Shown here in pieces: positions 1 through 11,329 of a DNA stretch of 64,000 bases. The stretch lies in NCBI GenBank assembly GCA_025200525.1, contig CM045762.1:87858717-87922716 (forward strand). The letters run 5' to 3'. The stretch comes from Camellia lanceoleosa. Lineage: Eukaryota; Streptophyta; Magnoliopsida; Ericales; Theaceae. The stretch's first letter is position 1, and every line of letters starts with the position of its first letter. The notes beneath the pieces are model-generated. The model was given only the letters and a program-made list of their open reading frames with translations. It had not been told where the DNA came from and made no database searches. The position numbers were made by a program, and so were the translations under genes.

Positions 1-309
1 CAGGTAGCTTATCGTTTGGCCTTGCCACCAAAGCTTTCCAGGGTTCATGACATGTTTTATATCTGTATGCTTTGGAAGTATAAGCCAGATTTGTTACATA
101 TGTTGGATTGCACCGAGTTAAAGGTAGATGAGGATGACTCGTATGAGGAGAGACTGGCTAGAGTCTTAGATACATGGGACTAAGTCTTGCGAGGAAACAC
201 AATTCCATTGGCAAAGGTGTTGTGGACACACCACGGGGTTAAGGAGGTGACGTTGGAGCACGAAGTGAAAGTTTGTGAGAAGTATCTGGACCTTTTTGTT
301 AATGTTTGA
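1..309 (+). pseudogene. Ty3/gypsy pol C-terminus with chromodomain-like tail (copy A)
   Basis: This is the 3' end of a gypsy polyprotein, open from the window edge except for one in-frame TAA at 184-186, and it ends with TGA at 307-309. It begins with the post-integrase segment reading QVAYRLALPP and continues to a tail containing IPLAKVLWTHHGVKEVTLE and YLDLFVNV. That tail is the chromodomain-like module found at the integrase C-terminus of Tekay/Del-type chromoviruses, which is thought to guide integration to marked chromatin. The rest of pol lies left of the window; copy B shows what it looked like (33171-35308). Position 73-75 is TGG here, whereas copy B has a TAG stop at the same codon. 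It is a decayed element end, not a host gene. Confidence 0.85.
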
Positions 310-520
310 AAATCTTGCTATGTTAATTAAATGTAAACATTGTATATGTTTTAGAAAAGTAAATTGTATATTCAGTATTGAAAACATTGTTTATCATTGT
401 TATGAGAATGAATGACCGGTGGATGGGTCATGGTTATGAGTTCAACTTGTTATCATTGTTGTAATTGATTTAAACATGGTGTTGTTATTTGATTTAAAAA
501 TTTCGGGGACAAAATTCCTT

Positions 521-531
521 AAAGGGGAAGG
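521..531 (+). other. Polypurine-tract-like site after gypsy pol (copy A)
   Basis: The purine run aaaggggaagg follows a segment reading ggggacaaaattcc, the usual arrangement just before the 3' LTR of Tekay-type gypsy elements. It sits about 210 bp after the pol stop. The exact LTR start after it cannot be fixed by reading, because no partner LTR is in the window. Confidence 0.5.
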
Positions 532-2560
532 TTATAGTGATTCTGGTTTAGACTTGACCCGTTTATTATTTTGAATCTGGGATTCTTTGTCTTGATGGTT
601 ATTCATGTCCTTGTTTATCTTATTCCTTGTTGAATTGAGTTGTGTGAGCATTGTGGTTGCGTTAGAAATAGGTTGGGAGTTCATTTTTCAAAGGAGTCTT
701 TGCCCAGAATTTTGCTTGTTCGCTTGAATGGTCTTTTATAGTTTGCAAAACTACTGAGAGTTTGATATCGGTGCTCGAGCGACGCTTCTTGCTCTTGAGA
801 AAACTTTTACAAGTCTGAACTGTTGGAAGGGGTGCATTGTGCACTCAAGCGACCATTCTTGCGCTCAAGTGGTGTCTTCATTTATGTCTATACGCTCAAG
901 TGGTAACTTTGTTTGCTCGAGCAGTCTCACTTATTGTGTCTGGTGGGTCAAGTAGTTTTTTGGTCGCTCGAGCGGTCAGCGTATATATCAGTTCGTGAAA
1001 GTCACTTTTTGAGTCATTTTCTTATCTCTCTCTCTCTCTCTCTCTCTACGTTACAAACCTTAGATTTTCTTCCTTTCTCTCTAGAAACCATCTTTAAACC
1101 TCAAATATACTATCATCTGTCGATTTCTACACCATTGTTCTTTGAGAGAAAGGGTAGAGCTTGCCTAGAGCTTCCATTTGATCGAAGCAAAGTTGATTTT
1201 CGCCTTCGTCAAATTTTCTTCACTCTATCTCTTGTCTTCTAGCTTTGAGGTAGGGATTTCTCCACACTTTTGTATGGTTTTTAACTTGGTTATTTGCTTT
1301 TCTAAACAATATTGTGATTTGGAAATTTTTGGATAAAATCTAGGGTTTTGGTTTTGAAATCGAAAGAGGAATTTTCAAATGGGTTTTTGAAAATGGTTGT
1401 GGAATTAAAAATGTGGTTGGGTGGTGATAAAATGGTGGATTTTTATCTTTGGAATTGATTTATAAAGAAATGGGGGGTTTGCCCTAAAATATGAATATTT
1501 GACTTAGTAAAAAGGAAATGGAAATGATGTTGGGTTTTATGAAATTGGATTGATGATGATGATGGTGGAGTTGGATATGCATTATCACTCCCACCTTGGA
1601 CTTTGGAAAAGTTTATCTTTATTGAAAATTATCTATCTATTTAAAGATATCTATTTTGGACTATCAGTGGAGGATATGTATGATTGTTATAGAAATTGCA
1701 GGAGAATTAGGAAAATTGAAACTAATTTCTCATCTATTTGCATTAAGCATTGTTGCATATTTAACACATTGTAAATGTATATTGTTTTGAGAAAAATTGG
1801 TGAATACCTTGGTGAATCTGTGTGCGGGGTGTGGTCATGGTATTATTGTTGGCCTATGTGTCCTTGGTGAAAGTCCAGAAACCCGCGCGGTTAGGTGCCG
1901 AGCCTTTCGGTTAGTACTGGTAAAAATGGCAATTGGTAGTGCTTGTATAGCCTACTTGCAAAAACGTACCTAGAGATTCCCAGTGCTTGTATCCACTGCC
2001 CTATTTTCTGTTGTAAATGAAATATTTTCAAGAATTGTGATATAAATCTGGCATAGCATGGTTTTGGAAAGAGATATGAAATATTTTGGCACTAAGAGTT
2101 ATTCTCTTGAGGTTGAGTCTGTTTGAGACGCGAGTACTGTAGGCGTGAGTACTGTAGGGTATGTTAGTGATACCTTTTTCTTGACTTGTAGAGGTAATTC
2201 TTGCTAATGATTTGAAAGAGAGACACACCATCTTCGAATTATTGTTCACATCATTGGGGATGTCGTCAGAATACTAGTGTGGGACTGAAATATGGAAGTT
2301 TCTTTGAGATTTCAAACTAAATTTTGGAGCGGCGATTAATTCTTTTGGGAGTTATTCTACCCCTTATATTAATGGGTTACTTTATCTTTTTTTGTGGAAA
2401 TTGTTTCTTTTTCATCACGTGAACCCTTTTGCGTTGGGAGAATCTTCTAAAAACTCATTGTTGAGTAGAGGTTGTTTGTAATTAGTTAGTGGAAGTATTA
2501 AATCCCAATATCTGTTTCATTTTGGTTTGTCTAAACTTTAATTTTTAAAGTGCCTAATTT
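532..2560 (+). mobile_element. Gypsy LTR-like segment 1 (copy A)
   Basis: Non-coding DNA downstream of the gypsy polypurine tract and duplicated at about 35,531-37,600. It contains several CTCGAGCG-type motifs (760-980), a TATATAT box at 982-988, a CT microsatellite at 1025-1048 and a CT-rich leader, which is the layout expected of a U3-R region. The small open frame at 1550-1774 is preserved in copy B only because the DNA is duplicated; I see no sign that it is a gene. Boundaries are approximate. Confidence 0.5.
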
Positions 2561-3836
2561 CAAGGATAAAATTTCCTAAGGTAGGGATAATCGTGTTCCT
2601 TGGACTAATTGGATTGCTCTTGACAGTCTTATTATTGTACTTGGAGCCTCTTTGATTCATTTTAGAATATTGATTAAGGTGATATCATAATGGTAAAGTA
2701 GGATTGAACCAAAAACATTGATTTAGATAATTGTCCTATGAGCAGTCTTCACTCTTTTACTTTTTTTTCTTTCCACACTTTGAATCTGGATGTGAGGCTA
2801 GAACCATTAGAAAACTTGTTTCCGGTGCTTCGATTTAGACACAAGAACGACCCAAAATGGAGTCTGGATGAGGGGTTATGCCCGTTTGAAATTTGTGAAC
2901 CTATGTTGAAAGCGAGTCTACTTTAGCAAACTTTTGACTGCTCAAACGGTCTGCGTGAATTACAAAGATTATGGGATCTTTCTTTCACCACTCAAGCTAT
3001 GTTTTGACCACTCGAGTGATTTATTCGAAATCAGGTACTTTAAAGTCACTTTTTGGCCCAAACTTTTCATTCTTTCTTCTTCTCTTCTCTCCCACTCTTC
3101 CATACCCAAAACCCTAGACCTCTAAACCTTGGTTTCATTTATTTTTCACCAAGAATTCACCATAGCTCTTGCATTAAAGGCGAAGAACAAGAGAAGATCA
3201 ATGTTTTGACCAATTGTATTGCAATTTATTCGAGGTTTCTCTTTGGGTTTGCATCATCTTGTCTTCATTCTTAAGGTAGGGGTATTTTTAACTTGATATG
3301 TTTATGATTTAGGATATATATGTGATATTTTCTTAGTTATAGTAATGTATGAGATGATTTTGTGATATAAAGTAGGTTTGATGAATAAAGAGGGGTTTTA
3401 CTCCATGTTTTGAAAAACTTTATGCATATCCTTCTTGATTATTGTTAGAAATGGTGAATATTGACTCTTTATGTTTAAAGGAGGGGAAAGCCCCAATTTT
3501 TTCAAAAATCCTAATTTTCAAATTTGATTTAATAATGGGTTTGGCCAAATTGACTCTTAAATCTTGAAATTGGGTAAATGATTATGGAAATAGTGTTGAG
3601 ACATGAGATTATTGAATTTTCTTGGATATATGTACTAAAATAGATGAAAATTGAGATTGTGAAAAATTGTGGGATTGGAGAAACCTTTTATTGTCGATAC
3701 TATTAAATGTTATTGTGAATTGAACAAACCTTAGGGAAATGGGATTTGAAAACCCATGCATCATGTGCATTATAATTTTCTTATGTGACTTTACAATCTT
3801 GTGGATATTTAGAAAATATCAAGGGGGTAAATAGCA
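2561..3836 (+). mobile_element. Gypsy LTR-like segment 2, left part (copy A)
   Basis: A second segment related in layout to the one before it. It opens with a diverged version of the same pre-LTR motif (ttcaaggataaaatttcc at about 2559-2576), then has Ser/Phe-coding CT-rich leader sequence, CTCGAGTG-type motifs near 3018 and the accctagacctc leader near 3110. It is interrupted at 3842 by the copia element and resumes at 9215. Copy B shows it uninterrupted at this point (about 37,601-38,904). Confidence 0.4.
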
Positions 3837-3841
3837 TATAT

Positions 3842-4503
3842 TGTTAGGGAAAATCGATGATTCCCCCACAAGTAAATCAATCAATGGGAATAAAAAAACT
3901 AATGCAGAAAAATTAAATCAAAGGCAACACAAGAATTTTACGTGGTTCCCTCAATGTGAGGTACGTTCACGGGATCGAAATCCGATTCCACTATCAACCA
4001 AATAAGTTTCCAAACGATTACAAACGAGACACAAATGGTCTCACAAACCATCCTTAGGTGAATTCCAAATAATCTCAAATCAACAAGAGGAAAGAGCTCA
4101 CCAAATAGATGAACCAAAATCTTCAGAATCAAAGTTGTAGAAAACCCAAAATAACGAACCAGATCAACATCAAACACCGAATTAGCCGTTTCAAAACCGA
4201 GCAACAAACGAAGGCACCAATTCTTGGTTGACCAAGTCAAACCCACTACACAATCAACACCAATTGAAAAACCCACCAAATTTATTTTCAATGTTGTTCT
4301 GTATATACGGCACAGCACACTAAAACAATATATATATATTGTTAATCTAGGGTTATGTAATCAAACCCTAATTGTATCCAAATTGGATTGGGCCTCCACA
4401 AATATAATATATAAAAATATATTATACCTAAACCAAGGCAAATTAAAACTCTTTTTCGAAAACTAATTGGGTCCCACACTCCAATAAGGAGGTATACTCA
4501 ACA
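3842..4503 (-). repeat. Copia 3' LTR
   Basis: 662 bp. It starts with TGTTAGGG and ends with CAACA on the plus strand, so on the element strand it begins TGTTGAG and ends CCTAACA. It matches the other LTR at 8550-9209 along its whole length. The minus-strand open frame at 3938-4318 is chance, and the equivalent frame in the other LTR is broken. Confidence 0.96.
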
Positions 4504-4514
4504 ATTCTCCCCCT
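4504..4514 (-). other. Copia polypurine tract
   Basis: On the element strand this reads AGGGGGAGAAT and directly abuts the 3' LTR. This is the position and composition of the primer for plus-strand DNA synthesis in copia elements. Confidence 0.85.
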
Positions 4515-4520
4515 ACCGAC

Positions 4521-7500
4521 TTAGGTGGAGACATCAACCATACCCGCCAAAGTTCGACACTTCAAATGTTTATCCCTTGACAAAGTCTTAGTCAACATAT
4601 CCGAAATATTATCATCCGTGTAAACCTTTTCGAGTTGCAACAATTTCGAATCTAACACATCACGAATCCAATGGTATCTCACATCAATGTTTTTCGATCT
4701 CGAATGAAAAGTAGAATTTTTACTCAAGTGAATAGCACTTTGACTATCACAATAAAGCACATACTTTTCTTGCTTCAAACCCAACTCTTGCAAAAATTTC
4801 TTCAATCGTAACTCTTCTTTGCAAGCTTCTGTAATGGCAATAAATTCAGCTTCGGTAGTTGAGAGAGCAACACATTTTTATAATTTAGATTGCCATGCCA
4901 CAGCTCCCCCTGCAAAAGTCATCAAATACCCCGAAGTAGATTTCCTAGAATCAACATCACCAGCCATGTCAGAATCTGTGAACCCATCAAGCATCGGCTT
5001 ACCATCTCCAAAACACAAACACACCTTCAAAGTCCCTCGAAGATACCTGAGAATCCATTTTACCGCTGCCCAATGTTCTTTACCTGGATTAGAGAGAAAC
5101 CGACTCACCACACCAACGACGTGAGCAATATTCGGCCTTGTACAAACCATGGCGTACATCAAAGAACCAACTGCTGAAGCATAAGGAACTTTCAACATCT
5201 CTTCTTTGTCTTTCTCACTTGTAGGACATTGATTCGAACTAAGTTTGAAATGACCTGCAAGTGGACAACCAACCGGCTTTGCTTTATCCATGTTGAACCT
5301 CTCAAGAACTTTCTCAATATAGCTTTCTTGAGACAACCAAATCAGCCCCTCTTTGCGATCACGAACAATTGTCATACCAAGTATTTGCTTTGCCGACCCC
5401 AAATCTTTCATAGCAAAAGATTTGCTCAACTCCAATTCCAACCTGTTAATCATGGTAGAATCTTGAGCTACAATTAACATATCATCAACATAAAGCAAAA
5501 AAATAATAAATTTACCATCCGGAAAATTTTTCACAAACACACAATGGTCCGAAGTGGTTTTAGAAAAACCATTATTCATCATGAAAGAGTCAAATTTTTT
5601 GTACCATTGCCGCGGGGCTTGCTTGAGGCCATACAAACTTTTCTTCAATTTGCAAACAAATTTCTCTTTCCCTTTCTCCACAAAACCTTCTGGTTGCTCC
5701 ATGTAAATTTCTTCTTCAAGATCACCATGAAGAAATGCGGTCTTCACATCAAGTTGCTCAACTTCAAGGTTCATACTTGTAGCCATGCCAAGTACAACCC
5801 GAATAGACGACATCTTCGCAACTGGCGAGAAAATTTCATCAAAATAAATACCTTTCTTTTGCCCAAAGCCTTTCACAACAAGACGTGCTTTGTACCTCAG
5901 ATTCTTCCTATCATTCTTCAATTTGAAGACCCACTTATTTTTCAGAATTTTCCTCCCTTTAAGCAACTTCACTAAATCATAAGTCTGGTTTTCAAGTAAG
6001 GAACTCATCTCCTCGTCCATGGCCTTTTTCCAATCACCTTTCTTTGCATGCTCAATTGCTTCTTGGTAGCTCTCCGGCTCCCCTTGATCAGAAATCAACA
6101 CAAACTCATTGGGAGGATACTTTCTTGAAGGTTGTCAGTCTCTTGTAGATTTTCTTAACTCAAGTTGTGGTGGCGGTTTTTGAGTTGGATGCTCTTCCTC
6201 AATTTATGGCTCAACCTTATTAGGATTAGCATTATCCTCCACATCTTCAATAGGTGGCTGCACATCTTCCCCATTTTCATCATCAACTGGAGATGAAGGA
6301 GATGGATCCATGTCAATGAGATCACTAGTTTTTGGCTCCAGTTGATCACCTTTACCAAAGTCTTCAATTGTTTGGTCTTCAAGAAACACAACATCACGGC
6401 TTCGAATGACTTTCTTGTCAACCGGATCCCATAATCTATACCCGAATTCATCACGCCTATAGCCAAGAAAAATACATTGTCTTGACTTACTATCAAGCTT
6501 GGACCTCTCATCCTTTGGAATGTGAACAAAAGCTCGGCAACCAAACACTCTCAAGTGCTCATAAGACACATCTTTGCCAGTCCAAACTCTTTCAGGAACA
6601 TCACCATTCAAAGGATAGCAAGGAGACAAATTGATCACGTCAACCGCTGTACTCATTGCCTCACCCCAAAAGGATCTTGGCAATTTAGTTTGTGAAAGCA
6701 AACACCTTGTTTTTTCTACAATGGTACGGTTCATCCTCTCGACAACGCCATTTTGTTGAGGAGTCTTCTTAACTGTCTTTTGGTGCCGAATACCTTGGCT
6801 GTGACAATACTCATCAAATGTCCCAATGTATTCACCACCATTGTCTGATCGGATGCACTTCAATTTCTGTTATGTTTCTCTTTCAACCATGGCCTAAAAA
6901 TGCTTAAATACTTCTAGAACTTGATCTTTAGTTTTTAGTAGAAAAACCCAAACTTTCCTTGAATAATCATCAATGAAAGTAACAAAATAAAGTGCACCAC
7001 TATGTGTTCTAACTTTTAAAGGACCACAAACATCCGAATGAATCAACTCCAAAACCTTTTCTTTTCTAGAAGCAACATTTTTATGAAAAGAAACTCTATA
7101 TTGTTTACCCGCCAAACAATGAACACAAGTTTTAAGATGTGTACCTTTTAAACTGGGTAAAAGCTCTTTCTTGAACAAAACTTGTAGCCCCTTTTCACTC
7201 ATGTGCCCAAGTTGCCTGTGCCACAATTCAGTAGAAGTATCATCTTCAAGTGTATTGACAACACCTTTACAAATTTTTCCTTGCATCGAATAAAGTGTAT
7301 GAGTCTTTTTGCACTTAGCCACCACCAAAGAACCCTTTGTGAGCTTCCATATTCCATCACCAAATTTTTTGTTGAAGCCTTCATCATCTAGCTTCCCAGT
7401 AGAGATCAAATTAAGGCGAATGTCAGGAACATGCCTCACATCTTTAAGCAACAATTTGCAGCCCAAATTTGTTTCCAAACAAACATCACCCATGCCGATA

Positions 7501-8498
7501 ATCTTGGACAAACCTTCATTACCCATTCGAACAGAACCATAATCTCCTGCAGTGTAGGTAGTGAAGAAATCAACTCGAGAAGTCACATGAAAAGAAGCAC
7601 CAGAATCAATCACCCAATGACTCTCTTGGCCCACAAAATTGATACAATCATCTTCACAAACGACCATGAGATCATCGGTAGTAACTGCCGTTGTGTCTTC
7701 TTGTTTCTTATCCACACTTTTGTCACGCCTTTTCTCCTTGTTCTTGAGTTTTCGGCATTCCCGCTTCATGTGCCCTTTCTCATGGCAATAGTAGCACTCA
7801 ATGTCTTTATTTGAAAAAAAACCATCCTTTGATTTGTCACGGCGTTGATCACGACCATGAGGAGTCTTACTCATCCCTCTTGTTTTGCTTCGACCTCTCA
7901 CAACAAATGCTTCTGAATGAGAGGAACCCGCTGATTTTCTTCTAGTTTCTTCATTCAACAAACTACTGGTGACTTGGCCCATTGTGACAACTCCATCGAG
8001 TGCCGAATTACTAACTGTCACAACTAAAGTCTCCCAACTTTCGGGCAAAAAACTAAGTAGCATCAAAGCCTGCAACTCATCATCAAAAACAATTTTCATA
8101 GAAGCAAGTTGGTTAACAATACTCTTTATTTCATTCAGATGTTCCGGAATAGGGCTGCCCTCTTTATATTTTAAATTAACCAACTTACGAAACAAAAAGG
8201 ATTTATTTGTGGCTGATTTTCTATCATAAAGACTCTCTAATTTTTTCCATAAATCATGTGCTGAAGTTTCAGTAGCAACATGATGAAACACACTATTATC
8301 AATCTATTGACGGATAACACCAACAGCTTTTCGATTAAGCCTCTTCCACTCATCATCTTTCATATCAGCAGATTTGCCACTATCACCTTCAATGGGTCCA
8401 TACAAGTCTTTACAAAATAATAGGTCCTCCATTTTAGTTTTCCAAGTTACCCAATTACTTCCATTGAAGCTAGACATACGACCCACATTCCCCTCCAT
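4521..8498 (-). pseudogene. Ty1/copia gag-pol polyprotein with six in-frame stops
   Basis: One continuous reading frame of 1325 residues if stops are read through. Order: gag N-terminus (MEGNVGRMSSFNGSNW), zinc knuckle near residue 235 (CYYCHEKGHMKREC), aspartic protease near 298 (IDSGAS), integrase HHCC zinc region near 430-465 (WHRQLGH, CVHC), integrase core with SDVCGPL and SDNGGEY, reverse transcriptase with YVDDM near 1005, and RNase H (STTEAEFIA, DSQSAIHL). This is the copia order protease-integrase-RT-RNase H, and the length is normal. Nonsense codons lie at 8304-8306 (TAG), 6894-6896 (TAG), 6870-6872 (TAA), 6204-6206 (TAA), 6135-6137 (TGA) and 4878-4880 (TAA). All neighbouring segments stay in the same frame, so there are no frameshifts. 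The product would make virus-like particles and copy the element, but this copy cannot. Confidence 0.95.
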
Positions 8499-8535
8499 TG
8501 ATTTACATAAATAATTAAACCCAAATAAACCGTAA

Positions 8536-8547
8536 GCTCTGATACCA
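8536..8547 (-). other. Copia primer-binding site (initiator tRNA-Met)
   Basis: On the element strand this reads TGGTATCAGAGC, two bases after the 5' LTR. It is the standard plant copia site complementary to the 3' end of initiator tRNA-Met and fixes the element's orientation. Confidence 0.92.
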
Positions 8548-8549
8548 GT

Positions 8550-9209
8550 TGTTAGGGAAAATCGATGATTCCCCTACAAGTAAATCAATCAATGGGAATA
8601 AAAAAACGAATGCAGAAAAATTAAATCAAAGGCAACACAAGAATTTTACGTGGTTCCCTCAATGTGAGGTACGTCTACGGGATCGAAATCCGATTCCACT
8701 ATCAACCAAATAAGTTTCCAAACGATTACAAACGAGACACGAATGGTCTCACAAACCACCCTTAGGTGAATTCCAAATAATCACAAATCAACAAGAGGAA
8801 AGACCTCACCAAATGGATGAACCAAAATCTTCAGAATCAGAGTTGTAGAAAACCCAAAATAACGAACCAGATCAACATCAAACACCGAATCAGCCACTTC
8901 AAAACTGAGCAACAAACGAAGGCACCAATTCTTGGTTGACCAAATCAAACCCACTACACAATCAACACCAATTGAAAAACCCACCAAATTTATTTTCAAT
9001 GTTGTTCTGTATATACGGCACAGCACACTAAAACAATATATATATTGTTAATCTAGGGTTTTGTAATCAAACCCTAATTGTATCCAAATTGGATTGAGCC
9101 TCCACAAATATAATATATAAAAATATATTATACCTAAACCAAGCCAAATTAAAACTCTTTTTCCAAAACCAATTGGGTCCCACACTCCAATAAGGAGGTA
9201 TACCCAACA
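8550..9209 (-). repeat. Copia 5' LTR
   Basis: 660 bp partner of the LTR at 3842-4503. It ends at CAACA, immediately followed by the tatat target-site duplication at 9210-9214. It should hold the element's promoter; no transcript start can be fixed by eye. Confidence 0.96.
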
Positions 9210-9214
9210 TATAT

Positions 9215-9995
9215 GAGTTTGGGTAGTTGAGTTGGGTTTTGGTAATGGGTTGTGTGTTGTATTTGGTACTCGCGTAGGGAGTCAAGGTGCCTAATTGCCC
9301 TGTCTTGTGCGTATCACTAGGCGAATGTGTTTGGGTGTCCACAAACTTGCCGTTTATAGAGTCGGCAAATGTGAAAAACTTGATTTTGGGTATCCACAAG
9401 CCCGCCGTTTTAGGAGTCGATGAAAGTGGAGAGAGAAAAGTTTTGGATGTTCATTGCCCCTCCGTTTTTAGAGTCAGCAAATGTGATAATATTTTCAGTA
9501 TATAAATGTATATATGTATGTATGGTTTTGCGGCTCTTACTTGGGACGTCATAGCGGATTTACCACCCCATGGTTGTAGATGAGACTTTGAATGAAAATC
9601 ATGTATTGAACTTTTTTGGTTTTAGAAAAAGAAAATATGGATTTGATCCTAACAAGTGCGTGGCATGATCATATGCATCTCGATTATATATATGTCATTT
9701 TAATAGTATTTCCTATTGGGCATTAGCCCACCCCAACTAAGAACATTTCAAGTATTGATGGTGTAACTCTGCCCAAGTGACAATGCAGTGAAGATTTTGA
9801 ATGGAGCACATAGGCTCATTAGATGTTAATTGTTGAAGCTCTAGAGTTAATGTGTGTTGGGATTGAATGTCCACCCTTTTGTGTAACCAAGGGGTTGCCC
9901 TTGAAACTTGTACGCCATTAGGGCATCTTTCCTTTTGATTTCTTTAATTTTGTGAACTGTAACTTGTATTGTGAGCATAAAATGTAATAGCTTAA
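9215..9995 (+). mobile_element. Gypsy LTR-like segment 2, right part (copy A)
   Basis: Continuation of the segment split by the copia element. It is a non-coding GT-rich stretch (9240-9500), then an AT-rich stretch with agcataaaatgtaatagc near 9970, which resembles a polyadenylation/U5 region. The same sequence in copy B (56,680-58,030) is interrupted by the Ogre-like element and a hAT MITE. The right boundary is uncertain. I see no gene from here to 10,142. Confidence 0.35.
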
Positions 9996-10142
9996 TATAG
10001 TTCAATGAGAACGAGATTTACTTAATGAAAGATAATATTTTTTTTCTTAAAGAATTATCTTATCAGAGATGGATTTATTTGATAAAAGCTAGTGAATATT
10101 TAATAAAAATTGACTATATAAAGGTTTATAAATTTTGCAGTG

Positions 10143-10819
10143 TTACATGATGAGAGAATATGCTTTATAGATAGTGGGTAGAGGATTCATGAAGAGGATT
10201 TGTCCTCGGACAAGACCAAAGGAGTTGTTGAAGCTCATCAAAAATCGCATGATTATGTCTTCATCTTGTTGTTCATTAAAAGCTTTCATCTCGCCACAAG
10301 AACAAGGGGGAGGGGAGGGGGAGTGGTTTGGTAGGGTGAGATGAGAGTTCATCCCACAAACTTTTTAGCTTTGTGTAATATGCCAAAATTGATGTTGAGC
10401 CTTGTGAATGAGATGCAACAGCCTTCTTGATTTGAAATATCCTTGGGGCGTTGCGTTGAGAAAAATGATCACGGAGATCCTCCCAAACTTCACGGGAAGT
10501 TTCTACATAGACAACTCCGTCAACCAAATCTGGTTCAACTGAATTAAGGAGACATGAAAGAAGCATCTTGTCATAGCGAAGCCAAAGAGCAAAATCCATT
10601 GGCTTTTTGGTTGAAGATGGTGGTGTGATGGTGCCATCAACAAAGCCCATTTTGTTTTGGCTGTGAGAGTGATGAGCATCGATCGATACCACATAACATA
10701 GTTGTCAGCATTGAGGCGTTTTGAAACAAGCACAAGACCTAGATGGTCAAACGAATGAATATAATATGGACTGGATGTGTGTCGTCCTTTTGTGTAGAGG
10801 TCTCCTTGAGGTTAGTCAT
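10143..10819 (-). pseudogene. Truncated Ty1/copia gag (copy A)
   Basis: Broken gag of a second copia family, read right to left from an ATG at 10817-10819. Segments in different frames match the UBN2/retrotran_gag domain: LVLVSKRLNADNYVMWY, then GFVDGTITPPSS and FALWLRYDKMLLSCLLNS, EVWEDLRDHFSQRNAPR, QIKKAVASHSQGSTS and YYTKLKSLWDEL, ending in FNEQQDEDIIMRFLMSFNN. Frameshifts fall near 10,770, near 10,690 and in the G-rich run around 10,300-10,325. Gag packages element RNA. Protease, integrase and RT are missing; the element stops at about 10,143. The same truncated piece is at 58158-58836, so truncation preceded the duplication. Confidence 0.85.
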
Positions 10820-10881
10820 GGTGAAGATGTGAAAGAAGAATGTGTGAAAGAAAACAAGGTAAAAGAGAGAATTGAGTCAAT

Positions 10882-10893
10882 GCTCTGATACCA
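10882..10893 (-). other. Copia primer-binding site (truncated element, copy A)
   Basis: TGGTATCAGAGC on the minus strand lies between the gag start and the LTR at 10903-11103, confirming that the LTR on the right is the 5' LTR. In copy B the same site has one change (gctccgatacca, 58899-58910). Confidence 0.85.
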
Positions 10894-10902
10894 TAATAAA
10901 AT

Positions 10903-11103
10903 TGTGTAGGAAGAATAATTTGTTGTATTATTCACAATAGTTAGTACAAATATATATACAAGACTAATCCTAGAATTACAAGGGAAAGATCCACAACTTA
11001 AGGAAACAGAATCTTAAATTAGGAATTAAAGAAAAAGGAAAGCAATATTAGTGGGATATTACAATATTTTGGATATTACAATATTCTCATATATTCTCTA
11101 ACA
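10903..11103 (-). repeat. 5' LTR of truncated copia element (copy A)
   Basis: 201 bp, from TGTGTAGG to TCTCTAACA on the plus strand, so it has TG...CA ends. It is AT-rich with repeated gatattacaatatt motifs. There is no 3' LTR in the window, so no target-site duplication can be checked. The match in copy B is 58920-59120. Confidence 0.75.
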
Positions 11104-11329
11104 CCGAATTTACTCCAAATATGTTTGTGTGGTGGAAATTGAATTGATAAAATGTGGGATCTACATATAAAATGAATTTGAGCCATTAATTTCTTTTTCT
11201 AGATAAATTTTGAGTTAATAAAGGTAAGTTTGTAGTATTGTTGTAATTATATTTCAAGTTCATGAGAATGTAATACACCATTGAACAATAGTTCAGAGTT
11301 TTTAATAGTCCTTGGGCTTTTTCCTCTTT

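Larger units (their letters stand above)
3842..9209 (-). mobile_element. Ty1/copia LTR retrotransposon, complete structure, copy A only
   Basis: A full-length copia-type element in minus orientation, 5368 bp, with LTRs at 3842-4503 and 8550-9209. The 5-bp target-site duplication tatat lies at 3837-3841 and 9210-9214. Copy B has the uninterrupted target (single tatat around 38,865), so this inserted after the duplication. The primer-binding site is at 8536-8547 and the polypurine tract at 4504-4514. A hand alignment of the LTRs gives about 21 substitutions plus one 2-bp indel over 660 bp, about 3% divergence. It is structurally complete but coding-dead through six nonsense codons. Confidence 0.96.

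Noticed and set aside
1550..1774. 74-residue frame conserved at 36546-36770
   Set aside because: Conservation is explained by the segmental duplication, since non-coding flanks are equally conserved.
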